DNA of 61,141 nucleotides from Myxococcales bacterium (GTDB lineage: Bacteria; Myxococcota; Myxococcia; Myxococcales; Myxococcaceae). How positions within the stretch are numbered: position 1 is the first letter of the stretch; every line of letters begins with the position of its first letter. Location: assembly GCA_016191815.1 (NCBI GenBank), contig JACPVI010000030.1, forward strand, positions 1 through 61,141. The letters run 5' to 3'. The notes under the pieces were generated by a model, which searched no databases, was not told the DNA's origin, and was given only the letters and a program-made list of their open reading frames with translations. Positions 26,559-34,863 of this stretch are shown here, piece after piece. A program made the translations under genes and the position numbers.

Positions 26559-28741
26559 CACTTCCCTCGCCGCAGGGAACGGACCGTGAACACCTCGGGC
26601 CCAAAGCTGGGCGACATGCGGAAGACGACCACCGGCGGCCGTCCGAACGGGGCGGCGGTCGAGTCGAAGCGCGCCTTCTCGTCGAGCGGCACCGCGCGGC
26701 CGTTGACGAAGACCCTGGCGCCCACCGGCGCCACCCCGGACACCGGCACTGTCCCTCCCCTCACCCACTCGCCATTCTTGGGCGAGCGGATGATCAGGTT
26801 CGGCACCGCGTTGTCGTAGGTGATCTCCAGCTTGTTCATCTTGCCGCCGCGCAGCTCCTCGCCCTTGCTCGACAGGGGCGTCACCGACCACACGTACCGG
26901 CCCTCGGCCAAAACCCCCGCCTCGAGCGGCGCCCGAGGCTCCCTCACCTCTCGTTCGGCCATCGGGCGGTCCAGGGCATCCTCGCGGTAGACCAAGAGCC
27001 GATACCGGGCCGCCTCCGCCTCGGGCTTGAAGGTGAAAGTGACCGCCGGAGGCTTGTCCTGGAAGAAGATGGTGGTCTTGTCGCTGCCGTCGGCCACCTC
27101 GTTCCGGAGCCGGGACAGCTCGCGGGAGGCCGGCTCCGCGGAGAAGGTGGCGCTTCCCTTGTCCACCTCGCGGCCGGACGCCGCCTCGAACACCCTCCAG
27201 TGGAGCGCGCCATGGGGCGGCAACGAGACGTTCACCCAGCGCTTGTGCACCACCCCGGCGAGGAGCAGCTCCGAGAAGGAGGAGTCGGAGGCCACCTCCA
27301 CCCGGTAGTCTCCCTCTCCACCTTCCCAGGTGAGGGCGCCCCTCCCGACATTCGCGTGGAACACCTTGAGGCCGACCCGGGAGGGGAGTGCGATCTCCTC
27401 GCGCGAGACCGCCTTGGCCTCGCCCGGGGAGCCGCTCTTCGGGACATGCGCGAACCGCCCCGCCGCGAGCTTCTTCTGCGCCTCGCCTCGGAGGAGGAGG
27501 AAGTCGCCGGTCACCGCGGTCACCTCGAAGCCGTCGGCGGTCTTCACCACGACGAGCTGGCCGCCGAGGTCGCTCACCAGCTCGAAGTCTCCGACCGCGA
27601 GGCGGCTCCGCTTGCCAGGGGAGAGCGCCGCGGAAAGCTCGCCCTTGCTCAAGGCCAGGCTCGCCTGCTCCACCCCGTCCTTCTTCCCGCTCCTGTCGAA
27701 GACGATCTCCGTCCCGCGGGCGAAGGTGAGGCGCGAGCGGGAGCCGTCGAGCGCCAAAACCGACCTGCCCGCCAAAACCCGCAGCGCGTCGCCCTCGCCG
27801 AGCGGCTGGCCCTTCTTGCCCAAAGGCCGCCAGGCCTTGGAGTCCTTGCGCCGCACCTCGGCCCGCCCGCTGGCGTAGACGGTGACGCTCAGTGGCTCGA
27901 GCGTGAGCTGCCGTCCCTCCTGCCGGCTCAGCTCGGCGGCGCCGGAGGTGGCGGCCACCATCTCGCCCGCGGCGGCGGAGATCGCCTGGCCGTTGCGCGA
28001 GAGGAATTCGACCTCGCCCACCCGCACCTGCACCTTCGCCTGGTCCTTGCCGACCTCGATGGACACCTCGCTCTGGCCCTTTCCCACTCGGGTGAGGCCG
28101 AAGGGGGTCTCGATGGTGAGGGCGACCGGCGCCTCCTCCGAGGCTCCGCTCGCGTCGGCGGGGACCCTCGAGAGGAGCAGGCCTCGCTCGACCTTGAGCA
28201 CCAGGCCGGTGGCGTCGGTGGCGATGGCGAAGCGGGCGTCCGGCCCCAGCTCCACCAGCCGGCCGCCGGGAAAGCGCACCTGGGCTTCGCCGTCGGCGCC
28301 GGTCTCGAGCGAGTCGTCGACGTAGAGGTAGCCGAGCAAAGCCGGCCCCTTCGACCCACCGCGCTCGAGGAGCACCACTCCCAGGGCTTGCTCGAGATGA
28401 GCGGCGGGCTGGCGCGGAGGGAGGGCGTCCGCACCGGCGCCGCCCTCGGGGCAGCCGCAGAGCACGAGCCAAAGCCCGAGAGCACCGAAGAGGTTGCCCG
28501 GCCGTAGCGAGGGCGCCGAGACCGAAGCGAGGCGGGCGCCCGAGGAGGGAGCGCCGCAGGCGTGCTGTTTGGCCCGTCGAGGAGCGCACCGACGAGGCCG
28601 CCCCTGGGCTGCGCGTGTCTCTCGGACATGCGCCCTGCACCGAGAGGATCGGCGGCCGCAAAAGGCCGGGCAACCTGTTCGGTGCTCTGGGCAGCTGAGC
28701 GCGACCGGCTCGGTGAACGGGCTGTTCCTCTGTGGCTCCAT
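26558..28741 (-). CDS. FecR-domain lipoprotein, start uncertain
   Basis: The clear part begins with a lipoprotein signal, LFGALGLWLVLCGC, at about 28500-28450. A FecR-like block follows (ALLGYLYVDDSLETGADGEAQVRFPGGRL), then a second beta-rich FecR-like repeat, Ig-like segments and a C-terminal domain ending in FTVRSLRRGK. No ATG, GTG or TTG lies at a normal distance before the lipobox in frame. The nearest ATG (28741) leaves about 80 extra residues that look non-coding, so a frameshift or rare start is possible. The stop overlaps the kinase ATG. FecR domains sense or transmit envelope signals; here the partner is probably the kinase. Confidence 0.7.
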   Translation of the reverse strand: MEPQRNSPFTEPVALSCPEHRTGCPAFCGRRSSRCRAHVRETRAAQGRPRRCAPRRAKQHACGAPSSGARLASVSAPSLRPGNLFGALGLWLVLCGCPEGGAGADALPPRQPAAHLEQALGVVLLERGGSKGPALLGYLYVDDSLETGADGEAQVRFPGGRLVELGPDARFAIATDATGLVLKVERGLLLSRVPADASGASEEAPVALTIETPFGLTRVGKGQSEVSIEVGKDQAKVQVRVGEVEFLSRNGQAISAAAGEMVAATSGAAELSRQEGRQLTLEPLSVTVYASGRAEVRRKDSKAWRPLGKKGQPLGEGDALRVLAGRSVLALDGSRSRLTFARGTEIVFDRSGKKDGVEQASLALSKGELSAALSPGKRSRLAVGDFELVSDLGGQLVVVKTADGFEVTAVTGDFLLLRGEAQKKLAAGRFAHVPKSGSPGEAKAVSREEIALPSRVGLKVFHANVGRGALTWEGGEGDYRVEVASDSSFSELLLAGVVHKRWVNVSLPPHGALHWRVFEAASGREVDKGSATFSAEPASRELSRLRNEVADGSDKTTIFFQDKPPAVTFTFKPEAEAARYRLLVYREDALDRPMAEREVREPRAPLEAGVLAEGRYVWSVTPLSSKGEELRGGKMNKLEITYDNAVPNLIIRSPKNGEWVRGGTVPVSGVAPVGARVFVNGRAVPLDEKARFDSTAAPFGRPPVVVFRMSPSFGPEVFTVRSLRRGK

Positions 28742-28844
28742 CAGGCGACCATCAGGTCCGGCGCCGCGCGGATTCGAGATCCCTCGCGCCGAGTCGGCTT
28801 CGCCCCTCTCGTCGCCGAGCGCTTGGCACCGAGCAACGGCCACC

Positions 28845-30389
28845 TCACTTGGGATGCAGGTCCACGTTGAAGATGGCCTGGTCCCCGTCCTTGACCGTCA
28901 CCGTCTTCGACTGGGGGAGGTACCCCGACGCGGAGATGCTCACGGTGTAGGTGCCGCCCCGCACCTTGAAGGTGAACTCGCCCTTGGCGTTGGCCCGCGT
29001 GCGGATCCTCACTTGAGGTATCTCCAGCTCGGCGTCGATGGGCGCGCCTCCCCTGGTGCTGCGGACCAGCCCGGCGAGCGTGGCGAGCGGCTTCTCCTCC
29101 ACCCTGAGGAGGGGGACGGACACCGGCGAGTCCTTTCCCGCCACCACCGAGGCGACCTCGCTCGCGGGCCGGTAGCCCTGCAAGCTCACCTGGATCGGTG
29201 TGGGGCCGGGGGGTAGCTCGATGAGCGACACCCTGCCCGCCTCGGAGGCGACGTACTCCGAGCCTCCCACCGTCACCGTCGCACCGGGGAGCGGAGCCGA
29301 CGACGCCTTGTCCACCACCGAAATGACCAGGCCGCCCACCTTGGGCGGCTCCTTCCTGGCGAGAAGCTCCAAAGAGCCGTCGGCACCCGCCACCACCATG
29401 GCCCGCCCCTCGGCGGGAAGATGGCCGCCCGCCACTGCCCGCGCCGAAAGGCCTCCCGGGGCCAGGTCCAAAAGCAACACCTTCCCCTGGGCGTCGGCGG
29501 TCAGCGAGCGCTCCTTCCCTTCGTGCTGCAAGGTGACTTGGGCGCCTCCGAGCGGCTGGCGGGTGTCGGCATCGAGCACCGCGAGCAGCATTCCCCCCAC
29601 CCGTGGCGGCGGAGGCGGAGGCGGCGCGCTCAGCCACAGCACTTGGATGGCGGGCAAGACCCGCGAGATCGCCTGCGCCGACTCGGTGCCGTCGGGGAGT
29701 GTCACCCGGTCCGAGACGTACTGGTAGTCGACCACCAGCCCGTAGCCGAGCTGGCCGGAGCGGCCAAGCTGCAACGACACCGCCGCGCCGACCGCGAAGC
29801 CGCCCGCGCGCGCCGAGGACGCGCCGGGAGCGCTCACCGCGAGCGGGATCGGGAATTCGCCCCCCGCCTCCACGGTGAGCGGGCCGAGATCCATCAGCGC
29901 TCTGCTCGCCAGGAGCACCGCGTGTCTTTGGGCGGGAGCGAAGGCCGGCTCCACGGTGGCGCCGAACAGGGGAAGCTCCGCGAAGCCGTAGCCCACCAGA
30001 GCCTCCAGCCTCAGTGGCCCCAGGCCGACTCGCCCCGCCGCCCCGAGGTTCGCACGGAGCAGGCTTCCTCCCGTCACCCGCGCCGAGGAGTTGAACAGCC
30101 CGAAGCCTTCGCGCTGGAGCGAGAGGGCGAATCCGAAGTGGCCGGCGCCGAAGTACCAGGCCGACACCGACGGGACGTTGGGCGTGATGCCCGAGTAGCT
30201 GAGGCCGGGGCCAATGTCGCTCTGGAAGCCCGAGCGCAGCGCCACCCCCGGGCCCAAGCGCGCGCCCGCCAGCTCGCCCACTGTCGGGGCAGAGGAGGCG
30301 CGCTCAGGTTGGGCGAGGGAGGCCTGCGCGAAGAGCAGGGCGGCGACGGCCAGCGGGGCCGCGCCGCGGTTCGGTTGGCCTGGTCGCAA
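28845..30389 (-). CDS. Outer-membrane barrel protein with carboxypeptidase-regulatory-like domains
   Basis: 514 residues with a cleavable signal ending in ASLAQ. The first 260 residues alternate short hydrophobic strands and turns, like an outer-membrane beta barrel (LSYSGITPNVPSVSAWYFG, LGYGLVVDYQYVSDRVT). A PPPPPPP hinge leads to three tandem beta domains of the carboxypeptidase-regulatory/PEGA type (GMLLAVLDADTRQPLGGAQV, GLVISVVDKASSAPLPGATV, LAGLVRSTRGGAPIDAELEI). The start codon is TTG, just 11 bases from a good -10 box. It heads the operon with the FecR lipoprotein and kinase, and is divergent from mglBA. Confidence 0.7.
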   Translation of the reverse strand: MRPGQPNRGAAPLAVAALLFAQASLAQPERASSAPTVGELAGARLGPGVALRSGFQSDIGPGLSYSGITPNVPSVSAWYFGAGHFGFALSLQREGFGLFNSSARVTGGSLLRANLGAAGRVGLGPLRLEALVGYGFAELPLFGATVEPAFAPAQRHAVLLASRALMDLGPLTVEAGGEFPIPLAVSAPGASSARAGGFAVGAAVSLQLGRSGQLGYGLVVDYQYVSDRVTLPDGTESAQAISRVLPAIQVLWLSAPPPPPPPRVGGMLLAVLDADTRQPLGGAQVTLQHEGKERSLTADAQGKVLLLDLAPGGLSARAVAGGHLPAEGRAMVVAGADGSLELLARKEPPKVGGLVISVVDKASSAPLPGATVTVGGSEYVASEAGRVSLIELPPGPTPIQVSLQGYRPASEVASVVAGKDSPVSVPLLRVEEKPLATLAGLVRSTRGGAPIDAELEIPQVRIRTRANAKGEFTFKVRGGTYTVSISASGYLPQSKTVTVKDGDQAIFNVDLHPK

Positions 30390-30399
30390 AGCGCGAACG

Positions 30400-30429
30400 A
30401 TTATAGAGAGTTGCCCCCGGTGCGCCCAA
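30400..30429 (-). promoter_or_regulatory. Candidate promoter of the barrel/FecR/kinase operon
   Basis: On the minus strand TATAAT (30405-30400) lies 18 bases after TTGGGC (30429-30424), a recognisable housekeeping-type promoter. Transcription would begin near 30393, only a few bases before the TTG start, so the message would be nearly leaderless. Confidence 0.4.
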
Positions 30430-30460
30430 CAAACTTTCCCCTCTCGGGCGTTGACGCTTG

Positions 30461-30489
30461 TTGCCGCTCCAGCCTCCGTCTGCTAGAGA
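30461..30489 (+). promoter_or_regulatory. Candidate promoter of mglBA
   Basis: TTGCCG (30461-30466) is followed after 17 bases by TAGAGA (30484-30489) with an extended TGC just before it. TTGACG at 30451 is a possible alternative -35 but its spacing is too long. The predicted leader is about 95 bases. Confidence 0.35.
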
Positions 30490-30496
30490 TCTCGCA

Positions 30497-30537
30497 TTTC
30501 CAAATCTCTTCCTAACCCTCGGAAATCTCTTTGGAAA
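30497..30537 (+). promoter_or_regulatory. Inverted plus direct repeat in mglB leader
   Basis: TTTCCAAA (30497-30504) and TTTGGAAA (30530-30537) form a perfect 8-base inverted repeat. Nested inside, AAATCTCTT occurs twice as a direct repeat (30502-30510 and 30523-30531). This AT-rich symmetrical patch stands out in a 65-70% GC region and could be an operator or a leader hairpin for mglBA. Confidence 0.4.
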
Positions 30538-30590
30538 GCCCGCTGGGGCTCTGGTAGGACGGTCGACCGCAGAGGGGAGTGTCTACGCCC

Positions 30591-31070
30591 ATGGCCACGC
30601 AGTTGGTGATGTACGAGGAGGAATTCACCAAGATCAATGCGGTCTGCGATCGGCTGACGAAGGACGCGAACGCGAAGGTGGTCTTCCTGGTCGACAAGAA
30701 CGGCCAGCTCATCTCGGCGGCAGGGCAGACCCAGCACATCGACACCACCTCGCTGGCCTCGCTCACTGCGGGAAACGTGGCGGCGATGGGAGGGCTGGCG
30801 AAGCTCATCGGCGAGAACGAGTTCCCCAACCAGTTCCACGAGGGCGCGCGGGACTCGCTCTACATGACCATCGTGGGGAGCCGGGTGGTGCTGGTGGTGA
30901 TCTTCGACAACCGCACCTCCCTGGGCCTGGTGCGCCTGAGGATCAAGAAAGCCTCTGACGAGCTGGGGAAGATCTTCGATGCGCTGGTGCGGAAGACCAA
31001 CACCCCCGGAGGCGGCTCGCCGTTCGCCGAGATCTCCGACGAAGACATCGACAACCTTTTCAGCGAGTGA
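30591..31070 (+). CDS. mglB: MglB, GTPase-activating partner of MglA
   Basis: A Roadblock/LC7 protein that stimulates GTP hydrolysis by MglA and marks the lagging cell pole in myxobacteria. The ATG of MATQLVMYEEEF is chosen over the GTG 12 bases upstream because known MglB proteins start there; 159 residues. The text is very close to the M. xanthus protein as I know it (VVFLVDKNGQLIS, LASLTAGNVAAMGGLAKLIG, and the acidic end FAEISDEDIDNLFSE). mglA follows after 11 bases. Confidence 0.95.
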   Translation: MATQLVMYEEEFTKINAVCDRLTKDANAKVVFLVDKNGQLISAAGQTQHIDTTSLASLTAGNVAAMGGLAKLIGENEFPNQFHEGARDSLYMTIVGSRVVLVVIFDNRTSLGLVRLRIKKASDELGKIFDALVRKTNTPGGGSPFAEISDEDIDNLFSE

Positions 31071-31081
31071 TCCGGGAAGCC

Positions 31082-31669
31082 ATGTCCTTCATCAACTACT
31101 CGTCCCGAGAGATCAACTGCAAGATCGTCTACTACGGGCCCGGGCTGTGCGGGAAGACCACCAACCTCCAGTACATCTACAACAAGACCAACCCGGAGAC
31201 GAAGGGCAAGCTCATCTCGCTCTCCACCGAGACGGACCGGACGCTGTTCTTCGACTTCTTGCCCCTCTCGCTGGGTGAGATCCGCGGGTTCAAGACTCGC
31301 TTTCACCTCTACACCGTGCCCGGACAGGTCTTCTACGACGCCTCGCGCAAACTCATCCTCAAGGGAGTGGACGGAGTGGTCTTCGTCGCCGACTCGCAGG
31401 TCGAGCGGATGGAGGCCAACATGGAGTCTTTGGAGAACCTGAAGGTGAACCTGGCGGAGCAGGGCTACGACCTGAACAAGATCCCCTTCGTGGTCCAGTA
31501 CAACAAGCGGGACTTGCCGAACGCCGTCTCGGTGGACGAGATGCGGAAAGTGCTCAACCACCGCAGCGTTCCCGAATACCAGGCGGTGGCTCCCACCGGG
31601 GTAGGAGTGTTCGATACGCTGAAGGCCGTCGCCAAGCTGGTGCTCACCGAGTTGAAGAAAGGGGGGTAG
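31082..31669 (+). CDS. mglA: MglA, Ras-like GTPase of motility and polarity
   Basis: It sets the leading pole and, in gliding cells, activates and binds the Glt/Agl machinery at focal adhesions. 195 residues, the M. xanthus length, from ATG 31082. The P-loop is GPGLCGKTTN (19-28). The usual DxxG is TVPGQ (78-82), the Thr78 hallmark of the MglA subfamily, with Gln82 catalytic. NKRD is present near residue 141. The C-terminus LVLTELKKGG is unlipidated. It is co-transcribed with mglB and followed after 29 bases by the gliding-type gene series. Confidence 0.97.
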   Translation: MSFINYSSREINCKIVYYGPGLCGKTTNLQYIYNKTNPETKGKLISLSTETDRTLFFDFLPLSLGEIRGFKTRFHLYTVPGQVFYDASRKLILKGVDGVVFVADSQVERMEANMESLENLKVNLAEQGYDLNKIPFVVQYNKRDLPNAVSVDEMRKVLNHRSVPEYQAVAPTGVGVFDTLKAVAKLVLTELKKGG

Positions 31670-31698
31670 GCGCCGCCGGCCGGGCGCGCGGAACCGCC

Positions 31699-32478
31699 AT
31701 GAGAATTGCTCCCACTCGCATTGGAAGGCTGTTCGCGCTCGCGGCGCTCTTCTCCACCGCGGCGCTCTCGCAGACCCCCGCGGCCCCGGAAGCCCCCGCG
31801 GCCCCCGCCGCGGCCGCGCCGGCCGCCACCGAAACCAAGATCGAGCCTCCCAAAGAAGAGGCCAGGCCCGCCCAGCCGAGTCCGGTGACCGCCGACGAGG
31901 CCTTCAACACCCGGGTGAAGACGCTGGAGGAGCAGGTGGTGGACCTCAAAGAGAAGATCTACCGCACCAAGGCGAGGCTCCTCTTGCTCCAGGAGACGGT
32001 GCTGGGGGGCGACATCTCCTCGGGCGCGCGGGCGGTGCTCTTCCACAGGAACGAGATGGGCTCCTCGTTCGTGCTCGAGTCGGTGGCCTACGCCTTGGAC
32101 GGGGCGCCGATCTTCACCAAGGTCGACGTGGCCGGCGACCTGGACAAGCGCGAGGAGCTGGAGATCTTCAACGGCCGCATCGTCCCCGGGCAGCACCAGA
32201 TCGCCGTCCGGATGGTGTACCGCGGGCACGGCTTCGGGGTGTTCAGCTACCTCGACGGCTACCGCTTCAAGCTGCAGAACAGCGTCACGTTCAACGCCGA
32301 TGCCGGCAAGGTGACCACCGTGAAGGTGGTTGGATTCGAGAAGGGCGGGTTGACCACCGACATGAAGGACCGGCCGTCGATCCGCTTCGACGTCGAGGTG
32401 TCCAAGGACGGCTCGATGAAGAGGTCTCCGGCGCAGGGAGAGGCGCCGGCCGCCGACGCCGCGGCGCAGCCGAAGTAG
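31699..32478 (+). CDS. Exported coiled-coil protein of the gliding cluster
   Basis: 259 residues with a signal peptide ending in AALSQ, a Pro/Ala-rich stretch, and a short coiled coil (EEQVVDLKEKIYRTKARLLL). A compact beta-rich domain follows (RAVLFHRNEMGSSFVLESV, PGQHQIAVRMVYRGHGFGVF). The low-complexity start can mislead automated naming toward acyltransferase E2 linkers; there is no lipoyl or catalytic domain. Its place between mglA and the TPR genes suggests a periplasmic accessory of the same apparatus. Confidence 0.65.
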   Translation: MRIAPTRIGRLFALAALFSTAALSQTPAAPEAPAAPAAAAPAATETKIEPPKEEARPAQPSPVTADEAFNTRVKTLEEQVVDLKEKIYRTKARLLLLQETVLGGDISSGARAVLFHRNEMGSSFVLESVAYALDGAPIFTKVDVAGDLDKREELEIFNGRIVPGQHQIAVRMVYRGHGFGVFSYLDGYRFKLQNSVTFNADAGKVTTVKVVGFEKGGLTTDMKDRPSIRFDVEVSKDGSMKRSPAQGEAPAADAAAQPK

Positions 32479-32490
32479 GCTCCCGTTCGC

Positions 32491-34863
32491 ATGCGCGCGC
32501 CTGCGGCGATTCGGCGTTCGGCCCGATGGGCCGTGGGGGTGTGGGCCCTCGCGGCGGCGCTCGTCTCCCCTGCGGCGCTCTCGCAGGACCGGAGGGGGAA
32601 GGCCAGCATCGCGGAGCTGTCCACCCAGGTCGATCAGGTGGAGGCGCAGGTCAAGAACGCCGAGGACAACCTCCAGGTGGTGGAGGTGCAGTACACCGAG
32701 CGGCCGGAGCCTTCGGAGGACGAGTCTAGGGAGCGGCGCTTCTCCGACGGGGAGATCCAGTACCTCTTGCGGGACTACCCCGGCGCCTCGGTGCTCTTCT
32801 ACGACCTGGTGGCGGACAAGCGCTTCCGCAGCCACCCGCGCTACGGCGACGCGCTGTTCTACCTGGCCGACTCGCTCTACCAGCAGAAGAACTACGTCGG
32901 CGCGAAGGTGTACCTGCGCGAGCTGCTCGCGCTCCGGGCCGGGCACTACCGGGAAGCGCTGGCGCGCTTTTTGGAGATCGCCGGGCGGCTGAACGAGTTC
33001 GCCGGCATCGACGAGTTCATCCATCAGGCGCGCGGGCTCTCGGGCGGGCAGCTTCCGCCGGAGATCGCCTACGTCTACGGCAAGTGGCTCTTCAAGCGCA
33101 CCGACCTCCCGCTGCAAGAGAGGGTGAAGCGGGCCAAGGCGGCCCTCGAGCCCTTGGCCTCATACGACACGCCCTTTCGGCTGCAGTCCGCCTACTTCAT
33201 CGCGGTGGGCCAGGTGCGGCTCAAGGACTACCCGGCGGCGATCGCCCAGTTCAAGAAGATCTCCTCCAGCTACGGGCGGGGCGAGAAGGACCTCAAGATC
33301 AAGGAGCTGGCCAACCTCTCTTTGGGGCGGCTGTACTACGAGACCGGGCAGTACGACGCCGCGCTGGACCGCTACCAGGAGATTCCCCGGGAGAGCGAGC
33401 TGTTCCCTGACTCGCTCTACGAGGTTGCCTGGACCCAGGTGAAGAAGGGCGAGCACGAGCGGGCGAAGAACGCCACCGACATCCTGCTCCTGGTGGCCCC
33501 GGATTCCACCCTCGCGCCGGAGGCGCAGCTGCTCCAGGGGCACCTCTTGCTCAAGCTCAAGCGCTACGACGAGGCGAGCGAGACCTACAACTCGGTGATC
33601 AACAAGTTCGGGCCCGACCACGACGAGATGGACGCGCTGCTCAAGGTGCAGGATCCGATCAAGTACTTCGACGACCTGCTCGCGAAGAACGACCGGAACC
33701 TCGACGTGACTCAGCTGTTGCCGCAGACGGCGCGCAAATGGGCCACCACCCAGAGGGAGGTGGCCGAGGCCTACCAGCTGATGAACGACCTGGACCTCGG
33801 CCGGCGGGGCGTGGAGGAGTCGGAGGACATCGCCCAGCGCATCCTGCGCGCCCTGGAGGAGCGCGGGATGGAGACCTTCCCCGCCATCCAGGAGGGTTAC
33901 ACCCGCGCCGACGCGATCGACTCCGCGCTCACCCAGGCGGACGGGGCGCTGGTGCGCATCGAGGGATACCTGGTGTCGGACGAGCTGACCGAGCAGGAGA
34001 AGGCCGAGCTGGAGAAGGTGCGCCAGGAGAGCGCCGAGCTCAGGCAGAAGTTCGAGACCCTCCCCACCACCGAGCGCGAGGTGGAGGCCAGGCGGCAGAG
34101 GATGCGCGACCGCGCCGACGAGGTCGACCGGTCGGCGTTCAAGCTGGGCTACGAGGTCCAGAGCATGTTCGCGATCATCACCGCCCTGGAGAAGTGGCTG
34201 GAGGACACCAAGACCGAGCGCAAGAGCAGCCCGGAGGACGAGAAGGCCTTCTACGAGAAGGTGAAGCACGAGATCGACGTGCTCACCGCGCTCACCAAGG
34301 ACCTGGACGCGGTCCGGCAGAGCATCGCCGAGGTGAAGGCCTCCGCCGACGCGGTGCTGGAGGGCGAGAGCCTGATCCGCAAGCAGCTCACCGAGGCGCA
34401 GAAGCGGCAGCACCAGCTCCTCTTGGCGGCGGAGGCGAAGCTGGGGCCGGAGGCCGGCAAGGTGATGGCCAAGGCCCACGCGGTGCGCGATCGCGGCGAG
34501 CGGCTGAGGGAGCGGGTGGTGCGCGCCAAGGCCAAGCTCAGGGAGCAGCTCTCCCGCAAGGGCCGGCAGATCCGCGACACCGTGGGGGCCGAGCAGGCGA
34601 GGCTGTCGGACTACAGCAAGGAGGTCACCTCGGTCTCGGACGACGCCCGGAACCTGGTGGGCCGCATCACCGTCGATAGCTTCCAAAGAGTGCGCCAGCA
34701 GCTCTACGAGCTGGTGCTCAAGGCGGACGTGGGAGTGGTGGACGTGGCCTTCACCAGGAAGCAGGACAAGACGGCGCAGATCCAGAAGCTCTCCGCGGAG
34801 AAAGACCGCGAGCTGCGCTCCTTGGACAACGAGTTCAAGGAAGTGCTCAAGGACGTGGATTGA
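32491..34863 (+). CDS. Periplasmic TPR/coiled-coil protein (GltC-like candidate)
   Basis: 790 residues with a signal peptide (ALVSPAALSQ). Residues about 80-420 are TPR-like helical pairs (SVLFYDLVADKRFRSHPRYG, ALFYLADSLYQQKNYVGAKV and similar). The remainder is a long charged coiled coil (about 430-780). TPR proteins of this kind bridge the inner-membrane motor and outer membrane in the M. xanthus Glt complex. The size is nearest to GltC but the family cannot be settled by eye. The stop shares one base with the next ATG (TGATG). Confidence 0.65.
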   Translation: MRAPAAIRRSARWAVGVWALAAALVSPAALSQDRRGKASIAELSTQVDQVEAQVKNAEDNLQVVEVQYTERPEPSEDESRERRFSDGEIQYLLRDYPGASVLFYDLVADKRFRSHPRYGDALFYLADSLYQQKNYVGAKVYLRELLALRAGHYREALARFLEIAGRLNEFAGIDEFIHQARGLSGGQLPPEIAYVYGKWLFKRTDLPLQERVKRAKAALEPLASYDTPFRLQSAYFIAVGQVRLKDYPAAIAQFKKISSSYGRGEKDLKIKELANLSLGRLYYETGQYDAALDRYQEIPRESELFPDSLYEVAWTQVKKGEHERAKNATDILLLVAPDSTLAPEAQLLQGHLLLKLKRYDEASETYNSVINKFGPDHDEMDALLKVQDPIKYFDDLLAKNDRNLDVTQLLPQTARKWATTQREVAEAYQLMNDLDLGRRGVEESEDIAQRILRALEERGMETFPAIQEGYTRADAIDSALTQADGALVRIEGYLVSDELTEQEKAELEKVRQESAELRQKFETLPTTEREVEARRQRMRDRADEVDRSAFKLGYEVQSMFAIITALEKWLEDTKTERKSSPEDEKAFYEKVKHEIDVLTALTKDLDAVRQSIAEVKASADAVLEGESLIRKQLTEAQKRQHQLLLAAEAKLGPEAGKVMAKAHAVRDRGERLRERVVRAKAKLREQLSRKGRQIRDTVGAEQARLSDYSKEVTSVSDDARNLVGRITVDSFQRVRQQLYELVLKADVGVVDVAFTRKQDKTAQIQKLSAEKDRELRSLDNEFKEVLKDVD

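Noticed and set aside
26559-28673. N-terminal extension that would make the kinase a 1276-residue protein
   Set aside because: The extension lies antisense-free but out of frame over the FecR-like gene and reads as Arg/Gly noise; the ATG overlapping the FecR stop is a natural start.
31699-32478. Dihydrolipoamide acetyltransferase (E2) reading for the gene after mglA
   Set aside because: Only the Ala/Pro linker resembles E2 proteins; there is no lipoyl-lysine motif or catalytic domain and a signal peptide is present.
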